The notes: generated from the sequence alone by a model not told the origin. A stretch of DNA of 64,000 nucleotides from Siphonodentalium dalli (GCA_032622095.1 CP136064.1:184184209-184248208), one strand, 5' to 3'. Shown: positions 34,241-44,999, counted from the stretch's first letter. Numbers and translations: made by a program.

Positions 34241-34633
34241 CCCTTTACCCAACAGGAGTGCCCTGTGCCAATGCATTCTCTTATATATGCGAGTCGACCA
34301 TAGGTCGCCTCGCATATATAAGAGAATGCATTGGCTTAACACATTAAAAATTATAAAATTGTTAAAGAATGTAAGAAAAAAATGGTAAAAAGTGTTTTAA
34401 AAAGATTTTTTTTAGGCCAATGCATTCTCTTATATATGCGAGGCGACCTATGGTCGACTCGCATATATAAGAGAATGCATTGGCACAGGGCATAACTGTA
34501 ACTATCACAATGTGGTCAAGGAGCCGGTTCCAATGATATCCATATTTGTATGGTTCTATTGAGACAGACCGAAGATATTTTAGGCTGTTGAAGCTTTATT
34601 TGGCCGGGTTTGGCCGGTTTGTTGGGTAAAGGG
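34241..34633. mobile_element. TTAA MITE with CCCTTTACCCAACA ends and the shared hairpin core
   Basis: TTAA at 34237-34240 and 34634-34637. The ends CCCTTTACCCAACA and TGTTGGGTAAAGGG are exact complements. Inside are two copies of the CCAATGCATTCTCTTATATA hairpin, at 34270-34335 and 34417-34483. Their loops are CGACCATAGGTCG and CGACCTATGGTCG. The termini differ from the 23089 family but the hairpin core is the same. Confidence 0.85.
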
Positions 34634-34892
34634 TTAAATGAATCACTACGGAGACACCAAATTAATTTTCTTCCATACTCGTTCTCAGAAATTCTTGGGA
34701 TTACAGAGGGTACAAATAACATTTCTCTCCATATAGGGCTGTCAAGCATTAATACCAAGCAGTCAGTAAACAGAGTACTCGATAACCTATGTCAAAGGAA
34801 AATAAGGTGGCGACTTGGATTAAAATATGCGATTGATTTGGACAGATTAACATTAGATCTGTCAATACTTGAAGAAGTTTTATACATAATTT

Positions 34893-35258
34893 AGTGACGC
34901 TATCCCACATGATGAGCTAGCGTTACCAAATTCGCCCTCTGGGAATCTCATTCTGCTTAGGCCTCATTTGCTATGGGTAGAACTAGGATCAGATTGAAGT
35001 TCCCCAGTTGAAGATGGTGATGTTCACCTATTAGTCACCTCAATTATGCAATTTATCTTCCACAAATTAGGCGATATATAAACTGAACAGAAGGGAAAAA
35101 GTAACTAAAACAATGCTAATTTTAAACTATTTACTTCCCAGAGATGAGGCCTAAGAAGAACAAGGTCCCCAGAGGGTGAATTTGATGATGCTAACCTGCT
35201 CTAAATTCACCCTCTGGACACCTCATTCTTCAAATGTCAGACACACTATATCCAGGCT
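34893..35258. mobile_element. CCCCAGAGGGTGAATTT fold-back repeat, left end lost
   Basis: It contains the hairpin halves AAATTCGCCCTCTGGGAATC and GGTCCCCAGAGGGTGAATTT (about 35164) with AAATTCACCCTCTGGACACC (about 35203). It ends AAATGTCAGACACACTA. Same family as 42107-42498 and 51112-51532. Confidence 0.75.
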
Positions 35259-36575
35259 GGTATACATGTATATGAATGAATTTTACACTCATAGTTTCAA
35301 CCAATCGTGATGTCTTAGCACACCATATTTGGTGTCATCTGATCACATAAGTCGGATACTGAATTATTCTCATTGAGTCTTAACTAATGGAGGATCAATG
35401 AATGTAATTGGTTAAAAACTAAATTTGAGGTAATAGGACCATTGCTGTGGAGGCAAAATCGTTATCGATCTCCGGGAACATCGTATATTATAAGTTATCT
35501 CTGGCAATATTGGGGGTACATGGCTAATTAACACCGGAATGTAGATTTTGAACCCCGAGGCAGAGCTGAGGGGTTCAAAAAGAGACATCAAGGTATCCAA
35601 TCTCCACGTACACCATGATGTTGCTGGAGATAAAAATTTTGTCCCCGCAACAATAGCCATGTGGCCTCAATTTATGTGTGGTTTTCATCAGTTCTCACAT
35701 TAATTCACACCATTGAGAATATTCAGCAGCCGACTATGAATCCGGCGTCAGGTGACTCGGCATGCTAGAGCAATGTCACGATTGGTGGAAACTGCCAGTT
35801 CAAGGGTCATTCATATACCCCTGATGATTCGCGTGATCATATACTCACGATGTTTCGCGCATGTTCTCCTAAACCCTACTGTTAAGGGTGAAGGAGGGAC
35901 ATGGTAATTTGAACATGCATGGCATTGTAGTCAATAAGATTGCTTGTTACAACCAGATCATTTTAGGGTCAAGGGGATATGATACCACATATCAACATAC
36001 ACCTGCACCCCCCAATGTTTCTGGGGATAACTTATAATATCATAGTATATAATTCCTCTGTATCTGATAAACATGGTAGTGTCTTATTCTTTGATTACCT
36101 AACAATAGCATGTACCTAAATAAGCTAGTTGGTTAATTGCCATAATTATTCCAAGGTCTTTCACCAAAATAGTTTGCTAAATAATCAAACCAAAGAATAG
36201 CAATTGAATAGCAATGTGTTTAATTTGAAACTTCTTCAAATTTCATGGTATATAATATCTAGGTTTATGCATATTTGCTAATGTGGTTCAACAACCCAAG
36301 TGTAAACATACCACTGAGTTCCAGCAATGGATGATACTGTAGACTAGGTACAAGTGTTTGTGCCAATGCATATATTTTCATTTTCAAATTGGCTAAATAA
36401 TATAAGCATCGTCAACATTATTTCCATTGGGATTTCTGAAAAACTTTTTATTCCATTGAATCATATTGACATGTCCTTTGGAATGACAAGCTAATTTTGA
36501 TCTCCTACAAACAAATATTGGCGCAGGATACTGAATGGGATCTGTCTGGGACTTTGGGGCTGTTTATCTTAGTTA
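35259..36575. other. Intron 2 stretch, nothing recognised
   Basis: A local inverted pair exists around 35537-35585 (TTTTGAACCCCGAGGC / GAGGGGTTCAAAAA), and around 35440-35660 GGAGGCAAAATCG / AAAAATTTTGTCCCCGC. These suggest a small old palindromic element, but boundaries could not be fixed. Confidence 0.35.
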
Positions 36576-36692
36576 CAGTAATTCCCTAAATAATCGACTC
36601 CTTAACCACAGCAGAATTATGGGTAATTTTTCAGGATTTAGTAGGAAATATGGCTTGTTGCCATTCATCGCCATCGGAAAGCTCTCGAATCG
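36576..36692. mobile_element. Mariner-like MITE, copy 3, left half
   Basis: Starts CAGTAATTCCCTAAATAATC after TA and runs to GGAAAGCTCTCG. It is then replaced by AATCGGATTGAGTACCTTTAA, the right end of the AGGTACTCAATCC TTAA family (to 36712). The two families were fused by recombination or deletion. Confidence 0.75.
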
Positions 36693-37169
36693 GATTGAGT
36701 ACCTTTAATAAACCAAAGCAAAAAGGTAACTTTCTGTGTGATATAACATGTACGTGGTGTGGTGCACTCTATTTGAGACATACATCTAGTTCAAACATAA
36801 AATTCTGACCCGATCAGCAATATCAACCCGACAAGACTTAAAAATCAATTATACCATTGCCAATCTATCAACCCCAGTAGAACATGATTATCCTTCAAAA
36901 CAATAACTCTGTGCAGCAGGTTACAGCCAACCACCTGCACACACATACTATTTAATACACAGGCTTCTGCGTCTCGCCAAGTGAGTCTTCACTGAATAGA
37001 ATAGTCTACCGGTATATGTAGCACTGATACCCCCCCCCCCCTGGATAAGTGGTCCTGTTATGATGGTAGTTTGTCAATTCAACCATTATGTCGATTTATC
37101 AACCTTTTATGACAAAATATTTACATAGCCCGTCTGTGTTACACTATTATGTTCAGTGATTGGTCAAGT

Positions 37170-37290
37170 GCCAGTTGGAAATGTTCAGATAATATGTTCA
37201 ACAAATATGGCCATTTGTTGAATTTATTATCGGAACATTTCCTATGGGAACTATACTCGTCAATGAGTATTTAGTATAGAAAGGGTTCAA
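37170..37290. mobile_element. Right end of a TTAA MITE, CCCTTTCTATACTAAAT family
   Basis: AAATGTTCAGATAATATGTTCA pairs with TGAATTTATTATCGGAACATTT, followed by CGTCAATGAGTATTTAGTAT and AGAAAGGGTTCAA. The terminal TTAA has decayed to TTCA. Confidence 0.7.
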
Positions 37291-37429
37291 CTATGATAAA
37301 TAGGTGGAAATTATTAATAATTGAATGATGTTTTCTGCTACCAATTGGAAATTTATGCAAAACCTATAATGTTGAGCAAGGTCATTCATGTTGCCAGTTT
37401 GAACACTTTAAAAGTATCTTCTTTTTGAA

Positions 37430-37925
37430 CTATTGCCATGGGTTGGTCATCCATCGTCTGTCTGTCAACATTTTCCGTGTAGCACACCCTACTACATGTA
37501 GACTACAGGCCACATCCCTCATCTGATTGTCACCAAACTTCATATGGATCATTTGGGGTGATCTCTAGATGGGAACTTACTATTACCATTTTTTCCGAAT
37601 TTCATTGAAAAACATGGCCACCAGTGGCCATCTTGGATTTCACTTTTCAATCCATTAGCACACCATGCAGCCCACATTTATTGGCTGTCGGCAGCCATCT
37701 TGATTTTACTCTGTGCATCACTAAATCCGTTGGCACACCCAATGGGCAACATCCCTCATCAGATCGTCACTAAACTTCCATTTGTTCCTCAGGGTGACTT
37801 GAGTTTACCATTTTATACAAATTCTGTTAAAATATTTAGTTGGCACACCATACAGGCCACATCCCTCGTCCAATCTTCACTAAACTTCATATTGATCCTC
37901 GGGGTGACCTGTGGAATATAGGTAA
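37430..37925 (+). repeat. Diverged GCCATGG..GTCTGTCTGTC..CATCTTGGATTT repeat
   Basis: A TATTGCCATGGGTTGGTCATC head is followed by units holding CATGGCCACCAGTGGCCATC and TTGGATTTCACTTTTCAATCC. Related to the array at 48330-49815. Three degenerate units of about 150 bp. Confidence 0.65.
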
Positions 37926-37952
37926 AATTATAAACAAGAACTGCAATGTTAG

Positions 37953-38290
37953 TAGTTCAAGTCTGCTTGTAGGTAAACAAGCTAGGATATTGGGATAGTG
38001 AAATGCTGATTTACGTCCAAGACCGTCTGGATACCCATCCTTTAGCATGCTTTACGCCCAGACCTGCATGGTGGCAGGATTTGTCATCTATTTTACTTGA
38101 TATTACATAACAAATAAATACATGATGCTATATATATCGGAAAGAGTGACATCTTATGGTCATAATGATGTATAATAATCTTTCATGTTAAATTATACAT
38201 AGAATATTCCAGTTTATTAGGACTAACATCAATTTGTTTACATTTAAACTGAAAGCCGGAGCGAGAGGTCAACTGTGTTCGTACTTTTAA
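37953..38290 (-). mobile_element. Truncated copy of the 56817-58168 hAT element
   Basis: It starts with the same terminal words (TAGTTCAAGTCTGCTTGTAG and AAGCTAGGATATTGG). It continues with GATGCTATATATATCGGAAAG and GAGTGACATCTTATGGTCAT, which is the reverse complement of 57955-58005. Only one end is present. Confidence 0.75.
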
Positions 38291-39704
38291 AAATTATCTA
38301 AACATTGCAATCTAATGTATTTTCCACATTGATCTACCTCTTTCAATTGGCAACTGTTGTGGAGTTCAGAACAAATAACTTGATTTCTATGGAATAACCT
38401 GTTTATTGTCACCATTGTGATATTTGATTACATTTAATGGTCAAGCCTGGATATAATTGTTTTTTGAGTGTCTGACAAAATGACAGGCACCAAAGATTCG
38501 GCGTCTGACATTTGAAAAGTGTGTCTGTCATTTACCTGGTATCAATAAAGAGCAGCAATTAGTTGTTTTTTAGTCCATTCCAATGCACAAATTAGATTCA
38601 TTGATGTACCATGTTATGAATTATGGTGTTTTACATCACTTTTAGCTGAAGCTCATATTATCATGTCATAATGTGACAGGGGTGCAAAGTCAGACAAGGC
38701 TGTCATTTACAGTATGTCTCTGCTGAATTCTTTTCCAGTTTCAAAAATACTATTACATTATTAGGCAGTGGTTACCAAGGCCCTGTTTCATCTCAGTATG
38801 TTAGCCCATGGCCCCATGCCTAAGTCAATAGACAAGAACTGACACGTCACACATGTGACATGCTACCCAGGAACCACACCGGATCACAAATTTGAAGTAT
38901 ATGGGATGTCTCGGACATATATATCCTACGCCGTGCTTCCCCCAAGTAAACACGAGCACATGTTTCAAAACGCGGCGATTTAAAAACTACCCGGTATGAA
39001 TTTTTTCGGAATTTCTTCCGCTAAATCTCCAACTAACACCCTTAACTTGTGGAATATATTACACTTGTGCTGATTTAACTTGTGACATCTCCGTGTATCT
39101 TACGTCAAACGAGAAAAACACGACGATGTGTATTTCTTGGTTGGAGTTTCCCCCCAGTGGCAGCCATTTTTTCTGGGTTTTTCACTTTCTAAAAATAGAA
39201 AGTCGTAAATAGTGCGGACGTGAAGGCAGCGATAATTCGCAGTTTGCGATCAATCATCAATCGCGGACAATTTAGGTTAGAGGTTGCATTAAAATTTCAT
39301 TTATAGGTCCTGTATACGGAACGGATCATCAACATGTTTTCGGTAAAACGCGTTGTATTGGTGGGGGGATTTGATATTTAGTGCACAGTAGTGGTAATTG
39401 AATGTCTTTGCGGCGGATAATACATCTACTTGTTGTTTTCCCCTTAATTATATATTTTTTGTGAAGATAATGGGCGCCGGACAAACTGACGGACGATAAT
39501 AAGGCGGCGCCGGTCATCAGTGTATTTGGCTCGGTCAATGACCATGTCCGACCTCTTATATCCAGGCTTGTTAATGGTGGTTTTATGTGAGCTGATCACT
39601 AACGCCTGTTATAGGATGAGTATCCAGACTGTCTCGGATGTACATGCAGACTTAGACTACAATGTTGTGAAATGTGTCACTAATATTTCAGTTTACCTGT
39701 TGTA
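38291..39704. other. Intron 2 stretch; 38.85-39.55 kb less AT-rich
   Basis: The stretch 38850-39550 has more CpG than its surroundings (for example ACGTCAAACG, GTGCGGACGTG, AGGCGGCGCCGG) and no recognised repeat. It could be an old regulatory segment or an unrecognised element. No coding frame, donor or acceptor pair was convincing. Confidence 0.3.
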
Positions 39705-40850
39705 TTAACCCTTTCTATATTAAATACGCATTGATGAGTAGTTCCCATAGGAAATATTCAGATAATAAGTTCAATTAACCCATTATATACTAAATAATCA
39801 TTGACGAGTAGTTCCTTAGGAAATGTTCAGATATTAAGTTAATTAACCATTTCTATACTAAATGCTCATTGATGAGTAGTTCCCATAGGAAATATTCAGA
39901 TGATAAGTTCAATTAACCCTTTCTGAACTAAATAATCATTGATGAGTAGTTACCATAGGGTATGTTCAAATGATAAGTTCAATTAAGCCTTTCTATACTA
40001 AATGATCATTGACAAGTATTCCCTTAGGAAACGTTCAGATAATAAGTTCAATTAACCCTTTATATACTAAACTAGAAGGTGACCCGACTTCGTCCGGGCT
40101 CTGACCTTGAATTGTCCATTTTGAAGGTCAAGGTCAAGTGGGGTCACGATTTGACCAGTCCAAAACACTGCCCGGACAAAAGTACCCGACAAACGTGCCC
40201 GTCGAAATCCATCCGGTTTTACCCGATTTGACCTTGAATTGATCATTTTGAAGGTCAAGGTCTGGTCGGGGTCACGATTGGACCCGTCCAAAACAATCAG
40301 TGGACAAAAGTAACCCCACGTATCAAATTTCGTCGAAATCCCATCAAAATTGGCGATTTGACCTTGAAGTTACCCGATTTCAAGGTCACGTCGCACGGGC
40401 AAATTAATAGGCCTATGCCAACCCCTGGTCGAACATATCCCCACATACCAAGTTTCATCGAAATCCCGTGATATCCGGGCGTTTGACCTTGAAATTACCC
40501 GATTTCAAGGTGAAGGTCACGTCGCACGGGCAAATAAATAGGCCTATGCCCGTTCCCGGCCGCAAATACCCCCACATACCAAGTTTCATCGAAATCGGCT
40601 AGGCAGTTTTCGAGTCCATCGCGAACAGACACACAGACAGACAGACAGATCTTCCAAAATATATAATAGATAATCAATAATCATTGATGAGTAGTTCCCA
40701 TAGGAAATGTTCAGTTAATAAGTTCAATTGACCCTTTCTATACTAAAAAATCATTGACGAGTAGTTCCCTTAGGAAATTTTCATACAGTATATAAACAAC
40801 GACTGTTTGTTGAACTTATTATCAGAACATTTCCAATCAAAGAATATGAA
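39705..40850. repeat. 70-bp tandem array (7 units) made from a TTAA MITE end, split by a Helitron
   Basis: Units begin at TTAA-like sites 39705, 39775, 39843, 39913, 39983, 40052 and 40728. Each reads CCCTTTCTATACTAAAT then ATTGATGAGTAGTTCCCATA then AATAAGTTCAA. The sixth unit is split by 40072-40670. The last unit runs into the family's normal interior (TTGAACTTATTATCAGAAC, to about 40850). Confidence 0.88.
40072..40670 (-). mobile_element. Helitron-like element with clean A/T insertion site
   Basis: Minus strand: it starts TCTATTATATATTTTGGAAG (from 40670). It ends with the hairpin CCCGGACGAAGTCGGG, then TCACCTTCTAG (to 40072). On the plus strand it sits between A40071 and T40671. Removing it restores the array word ACTAAA+TAATCA seen in sister units, apart from an extra 7-bp TAATCAA. 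CTAG after a hairpin, no TSD and A/T flanks fit Helitrons. It is 599 bp, has no Rep/helicase and contains GACCTTGAA(A/T)T(T/G)-type repeats. Confidence 0.82.
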
Positions 40851-41442
40851 TAATTTTTACCACAGTTGGCCATTGTTGAACTTACAATTATACTGAATTT
40901 TCACTCTGTACTGACATTTTGCATTGTGACTCCAGTAACATTGGTCAGAGTTGTATGTTATTCGGAATGCTAATAGACCAGGACTACATGTAATTGAAGG
41001 ATACTGACAGGTTCAGTCCATGTATTTTTGTCAGATATATTGCCCTTGTAGGAAATAGGTAGATTCTCCATCTTTGCTTTACATCTAATGTTATCATTGT
41101 TTATCAAGTACCAGCTGATGGAGTTGAATATCTTTGGAATAGTGATACCTGTACGTCAATATGAGCGAAAGGATACACTGAGTTTTATCCATTGATTTCC
41201 TCGGAGTGACAGACCTTCATGGATTTAGATCCATACAGATATTTAGTATTGCCCACTCTCTAAATTGAGCATTTAATAGGGGCATTTGCCATGCCTGGCA
41301 TTGCACTTGTTATATGACACATGGTGAAAAATGGACATGTTCTATACATTATCCACCATAGATCTGGAACATATTGTCATTGGAAGAATGCATGCTTTTT
41401 GAAAAAATTACCTTGTAAGCCTTTTTATTTAATTTTTTGCAG

Positions 41443-41587
41443 ATCTATGATCCATACAAATACACAAATCTCTACACATTGTCAGATGAGAATACAAGAC
41501 AGTTCCACTTGCCTGTCACACAGATTCGGTTCCATGTCTACGCTCTTGGAGAGAAAGAAGAATACTCACATATACTGCTTGCTACAT
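41443..41587 (+). CDS. WD40 gene exon 3 (end of blade 1, blade 2)
   Basis: The acceptor TTTTTTGCAG ends at 41442 and the donor GTAACT begins at 41588. It gives 48 codons (residues 73-120) plus one base. It opens with I-Y-D-P, closing blade 1, and continues to a blade-2 strand (V-T-Q-I-R-F) with an insertion of charged residues (L-G-E-K-E-E-Y, about 106-112). It ends in the strand H-I-L-L-A-T. The residual T plus AT of exon 4 makes Tyr121. Intron 2, about 21.8 kb, is the largest of the gene. Confidence 0.93.
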
Positions 41588-42106
41588 GTAACTATTATCT
41601 TACAATTAGATTATTATTTTCAAATACAAGCATAAACAACTAGACTGTTGCTGATTCCGTATTCTGGATGTCAACAAGCTGTATCCTGGATGGCAAATGT
41701 GGATGCACTTGGGCTCACAGGCCCCTAGCGGAAATTATTAAAATACCGGTACCAATATAGACTATACCAGTATAAAGGTTCCAATGATCGATTTTGGATC
41801 AAACCGCACCAACTATGAAAACCCTACTACATTCTAGAAATCAATAATTGCAGCCAAAATATCCTCAGGTGTGTCTTATTGGCAATAAAATTCCCTTTCA
41901 TTTGACATATAACTTTAAAGAATCCTTTGACCTAGTTATAAAATCAATATTTTCGAGCGATAATTTGTCACGAACATGTACCGTACTTAAACTTAAATGC
42001 TCATATATGTTCCGCAAGTCATTCCATCCATTCCTTTTTATTTCATCATCTTAGGATCATTCTATATTCCTTGCATTTTATCATATTAGTCCAATTATCT
42101 GCAAAT

Positions 42107-42498
42107 AGTGTGTCTGTCATTTGCAGAATGAAGTCCCCAGAGGGTAAATTTAGTGATGCTATCCCGCACAGCTGGCTAGCATCACAAAATATCTATAGTA
42201 TCAAATTAACATTGTTTTTAGTTACTTTTTCCCTTCTGTTCAGTTTCTATATCCCCTAATTTGCAGAAGATAAATAATTTGCATATTCAAAGTGACTAGT
42301 GGATGAATATCACCAAATTCAACTGGGGAACTTCAATCTGATACTAGGTCTCCTAAAGTGATTGAGGCCTATAGGCAGAATGAGGTTCCCAGAGGGTGAA
42401 TTTGGTGATGCTACTAGTAGCTCACAATGCGGAATAGCGTCACTAAATTCACCCAATGTGGACCTTATTCTGCAAATGTCAGACACACTAACTCCAGA
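42107..42498. mobile_element. CCCCAGAGGGTGAATTT fold-back repeat, copy 2
   Basis: The outer ends AGTGTGTCTGTCATTTGCAG and CTGCAAATGTCAGACACACT are complementary. Two internal hairpins use CCCCAGAGGGTAAATTTAGT / ACAAAATATC and CCCAGAGGGTGAATTTGGTG / CACTAAATTCACCC. The middle contains TTTAGTTACTTTTTCCCTTC, also seen inverted in the 34893 copy. Confidence 0.82.
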
Positions 42499-42723
42499 CT
42501 TTAAGGACAATACTATTAATATAAAACAGTAATGCAGCTGGGACAGGAATTGGCTGTATAACGACGTTTGAAATCATGAATGATGTTACAGGATTGTGTA
42601 TGATACTAGCTTTTGCATTGAGTTAGGATTATTCCAACATTCCTGTTATATTTTTCCACTGCAAAATCGCCAAAACACCCCCAACACTCCCAACACTCAA
42701 TGTTACGACGTAATTTTATGTAA

Positions 42724-42995
42724 TCCTTTCATGACAGGAGCTGCGCTGGCCCAACATTAAATATCCTATGCCAGTGCATTCTCTATATATGCGAGTCTCA
42801 CATTCAGGTAGAGAGCCTTGCATATATAAGAGAATGGACTGGATTACAAGGTCAAGGTAAATATTTTTAGGCCAATGTATTCTCTTATATACATGTATAT
42901 GCGAGGCTCCCTTTGGGAGACGCGCATATATATATAAGAGAATGCATTGGCACAGGGTTTTTGCAAACTTTCAGGAAGCTTCAGTCATGAGAGGG
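42724..42995. mobile_element. Double-hairpin TTAA MITE
   Basis: It runs from TCCTTTCATGAC to GTCATGAGAGGG, with TTAA on the right (42996-42999) and GTAA, a decayed TTAA, on the left. Both hairpins are present (AGTGCATTCTCTATATATGC / AAGAGAATGGACTGG, then CAATGTATTCTCTTATATAC / AAGAGAATGCATTGG). A 65-bp near-perfect palindrome (42980-43044) extends across its right end. Confidence 0.83.
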
Positions 42996-43053
42996 TTAAT
43001 TTGAAGGGGTTAAACCCCTTCAAATTAACTCTCTCATGACTGAAAATAATTAA

Positions 43054-43370
43054 AGGTACTCAATCATCAAGTTACAACAACAACATTTCTTCAAACTACG
43101 CTTTTGTTATCAAAATATTTGGCCGTATTACCACTTGATTTTAGAGTTATCCATCTTCATCCGCAATTTTGTCCAAGTCCAAGACAACCGGTTTGACACT
43201 TGTTTCTGGGCCATATATAATTAAACATTTCGAGAAATAACAAATTTCAAAAATCAATATCTGATCACTCTGAGCTTTGATGGGTGGGTTCCTCGACTTG
43301 AATCAAATATTTTTCACCCCTGAAGCCAAAGAAATAGTCATTTGGCAGCATTAATTCGGATTGACTACCA
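43054..43370. mobile_element. TTAA MITE, AGGTACTCAATCC family, copy 2
   Basis: Between TTAA 43050-43053 and TTAA 43371-43374. Starts AGGTACTCAATCATCAAG and ends GCATTAATTCGGATTGACTACCA. It shares TTTTAGAGTTATCCATCTTCAT and GATCACTCTGAGCTTTGATG with 52761-53206, which is in the opposite orientation. It ends 32 bp before exon 4, so its right end may overlap the branch-point region. Confidence 0.82.
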
Positions 43371-43402
43371 TTAATTTATTTCACTTTGTCCTGTTTTAAT
43401 AG

Positions 43403-43592
43403 ATGCCTCTGGTCTTGTCAAGTTTTGGCATTACACATCCGGCAAATGTCTGCATACAATAAATGAAGACAGGCAGACATTGACCACCACTCTGAACCCA
43501 GATGGACGACTGTTCCTGACAGCTGGCGCTGATCCACAAATACATCTCTATGATGAACAGACCAAACAATTAGTGAATACAATGGAACCGAG
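43403..43592 (+). CDS. WD40 gene exon 4 (end of blade 2, blade 3)
   Basis: The acceptor TTTTAATAG ends at 43402 and the donor GTAAAT starts at 43593. It encodes residues 121-183 and two bases of Ser184. It contains the blade-2 terminus G-L-V-K-F-W-H (124-130) followed by T-S-G-K-C. Blade 3 follows, with L-N-P-D-G-R-L-F-L-T-A-G and I-H-L-Y-D (167-171). It is the longest exon seen. Intron 3 upstream is only 1.8 kb but contains three MITE-type inserts, one ending 32 bp before this exon. Confidence 0.94.
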
Positions 43593-43656
43593 GTAAATAC
43601 CGTAGTGTACTGAATATCAATTGCTCAAATTGTCTAGGATTGATTTTGACAGTTAA

Positions 43657-43956
43657 AGGGAGACTGCACCTAAATCCATTTACTGTAATTTATGGGGCCA
43701 TCTCCTACACAATTCAACAGAACATGTGCAACAAATGAATGAATTTGAGTCAGGGATGTTTGAAAAATACCCTAATTTACTCTATGAACGATATAAAACA
43801 ACATGATACTAGTAATTATAATGAAAATGAGTAAATGACTTAAGCCTTTTACTTAATTTTGTTATAATTATCATATTAATTCTTTTTTTGTATATTTTCT
43901 GTTGAGTATAGTAGGAGATGTCCCCATAAATGGCTAGATTTAGATACGCTCTCCCT
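43657..43956. mobile_element. TTAA MITE, AGGGAGACTGCACC family
   Basis: TTAA at 43653-43656 and 43957-43960. The ends AGGGAGACTGCACCTAAAT and ATTTAGATACGCTCTCCCT are inverted with three mismatches. The arms continue through ATGGGGCCATCTCCTAC / GTAGGAGATGTCCCCAT. The right-hand TTAA is shared with the next element. Confidence 0.85.
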
Positions 43957-43960
43957 TTAA

Positions 43961-44192
43961 CCCTTTGAGTGCCAGGGGCCGATCTCATCGGCCCTAAACC
44001 TACAAAATAAGTCTGTTAAAGAATATAAGAATAAATTATTAAAATTGTAAAAGATTGTAAAAAAAATAAATTGTTAGGCCAATGCATTCTCTTATATATG
44101 CGAGGCGACCTATGGTCGACTCGCATATATAAGAGAATGCATTGGCACAGGGTATATGGGTTGATACAAAAATCGACCTGGCACTCAAAGGG
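43961..44192. mobile_element. TTAA MITE, CCCTTTGAGTGCCAG ends with single hairpin core
   Basis: Between TTAA 43957-43960 (shared with the previous element) and TTAA 44193-44196. The ends CCCTTTGAGTGCCAG and CTGGCACTCAAAGGG are exact complements. The core has one CCAATGCATTCTCTTATATA hairpin with loop CGACCTATGGTCG, identical to one in 34241-34633. Confidence 0.88.
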
Positions 44193-44799
44193 TTAAGCAT
44201 ATAGAGAAATAGGTACTTGATATATAGTTATTAATGAACTGGTTGGATTGAGTTTCAGACTTCAATAGCTGTGAACACAACAAAGTCATCTTGAGGAGTT
44301 AAGTTATTAACCATCTGAAATGTCACTTGTACCATGCTAACTTCACCATTTATATAACTCAGTCTTAATTAGAGACCTGATTTCCTTCCATCTTGAAAAG
44401 AAATACCTGAATTCTTGAACAGTCCTCTGGACTTGAAAAGTCATGGAAAATAGCTTCTTTTTCACCTTACTAAAATGTATATAACAAATTCTACAATGAA
44501 ATGATTGACTTATATCATTATTACCCCAGTTTTTTTGGGGCATTGATGAGCCATTATCAATCAGGAGGAAGTATCCTAGAGTATCTCATTCATGAAAATC
44601 AGGATTAACATACCAGTGGTTGATACCAGGACACTACTAGAGGGATTTCATTGTCCACATTTGAAATTCCAAACTTTCAAAGTCTGAGTATTCCATTTAC
44701 ACCCTCATTGAGTTTAAATTTTCCACTTTGTGCCATGAGTTTTTTTTTTTTCTTTTTATAATTTTATTAACATTATATGATATGTACATATTATTGGTA

Positions 44800-44935
44800 C
44801 GGTGAAGTGATATGGGCCATAGTATCACGCTAAGTTAACGAGATCAGATCGCTGTGTTAAACGAGCTTTCGAGTTTGATGCGGCAATCTGACCTCGTCAA
44901 TGATACATTATACTATGGCCCATATCACTTCACTG
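44800..44935. mobile_element. Mariner-like MITE with CAGTGAAGTGATATGG ends
   Basis: CGGTGAAGTGATATGGGCCA at 44800 is complementary to TGGCCCATATCACTTCACTG ending 44935, with one mismatch. TA flanks both sides (44798-44799, 44936-44937). Length 136 bp. Confidence 0.82.
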
Positions 44936-44999
44936 TACTGATAAAGTGTTTATTATATGACTTATGTGACTTAAATTTCCCCAATAATTCACTCAATTA

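Noticed and set aside
41443-41643. Longer continuous frame reading through the end of exon 3
   Set aside because: After 41587 the reading becomes non-WD. The GTAACT donor plus phase with exon 4 restores the G-L-V-K-F-W-H blade ending.
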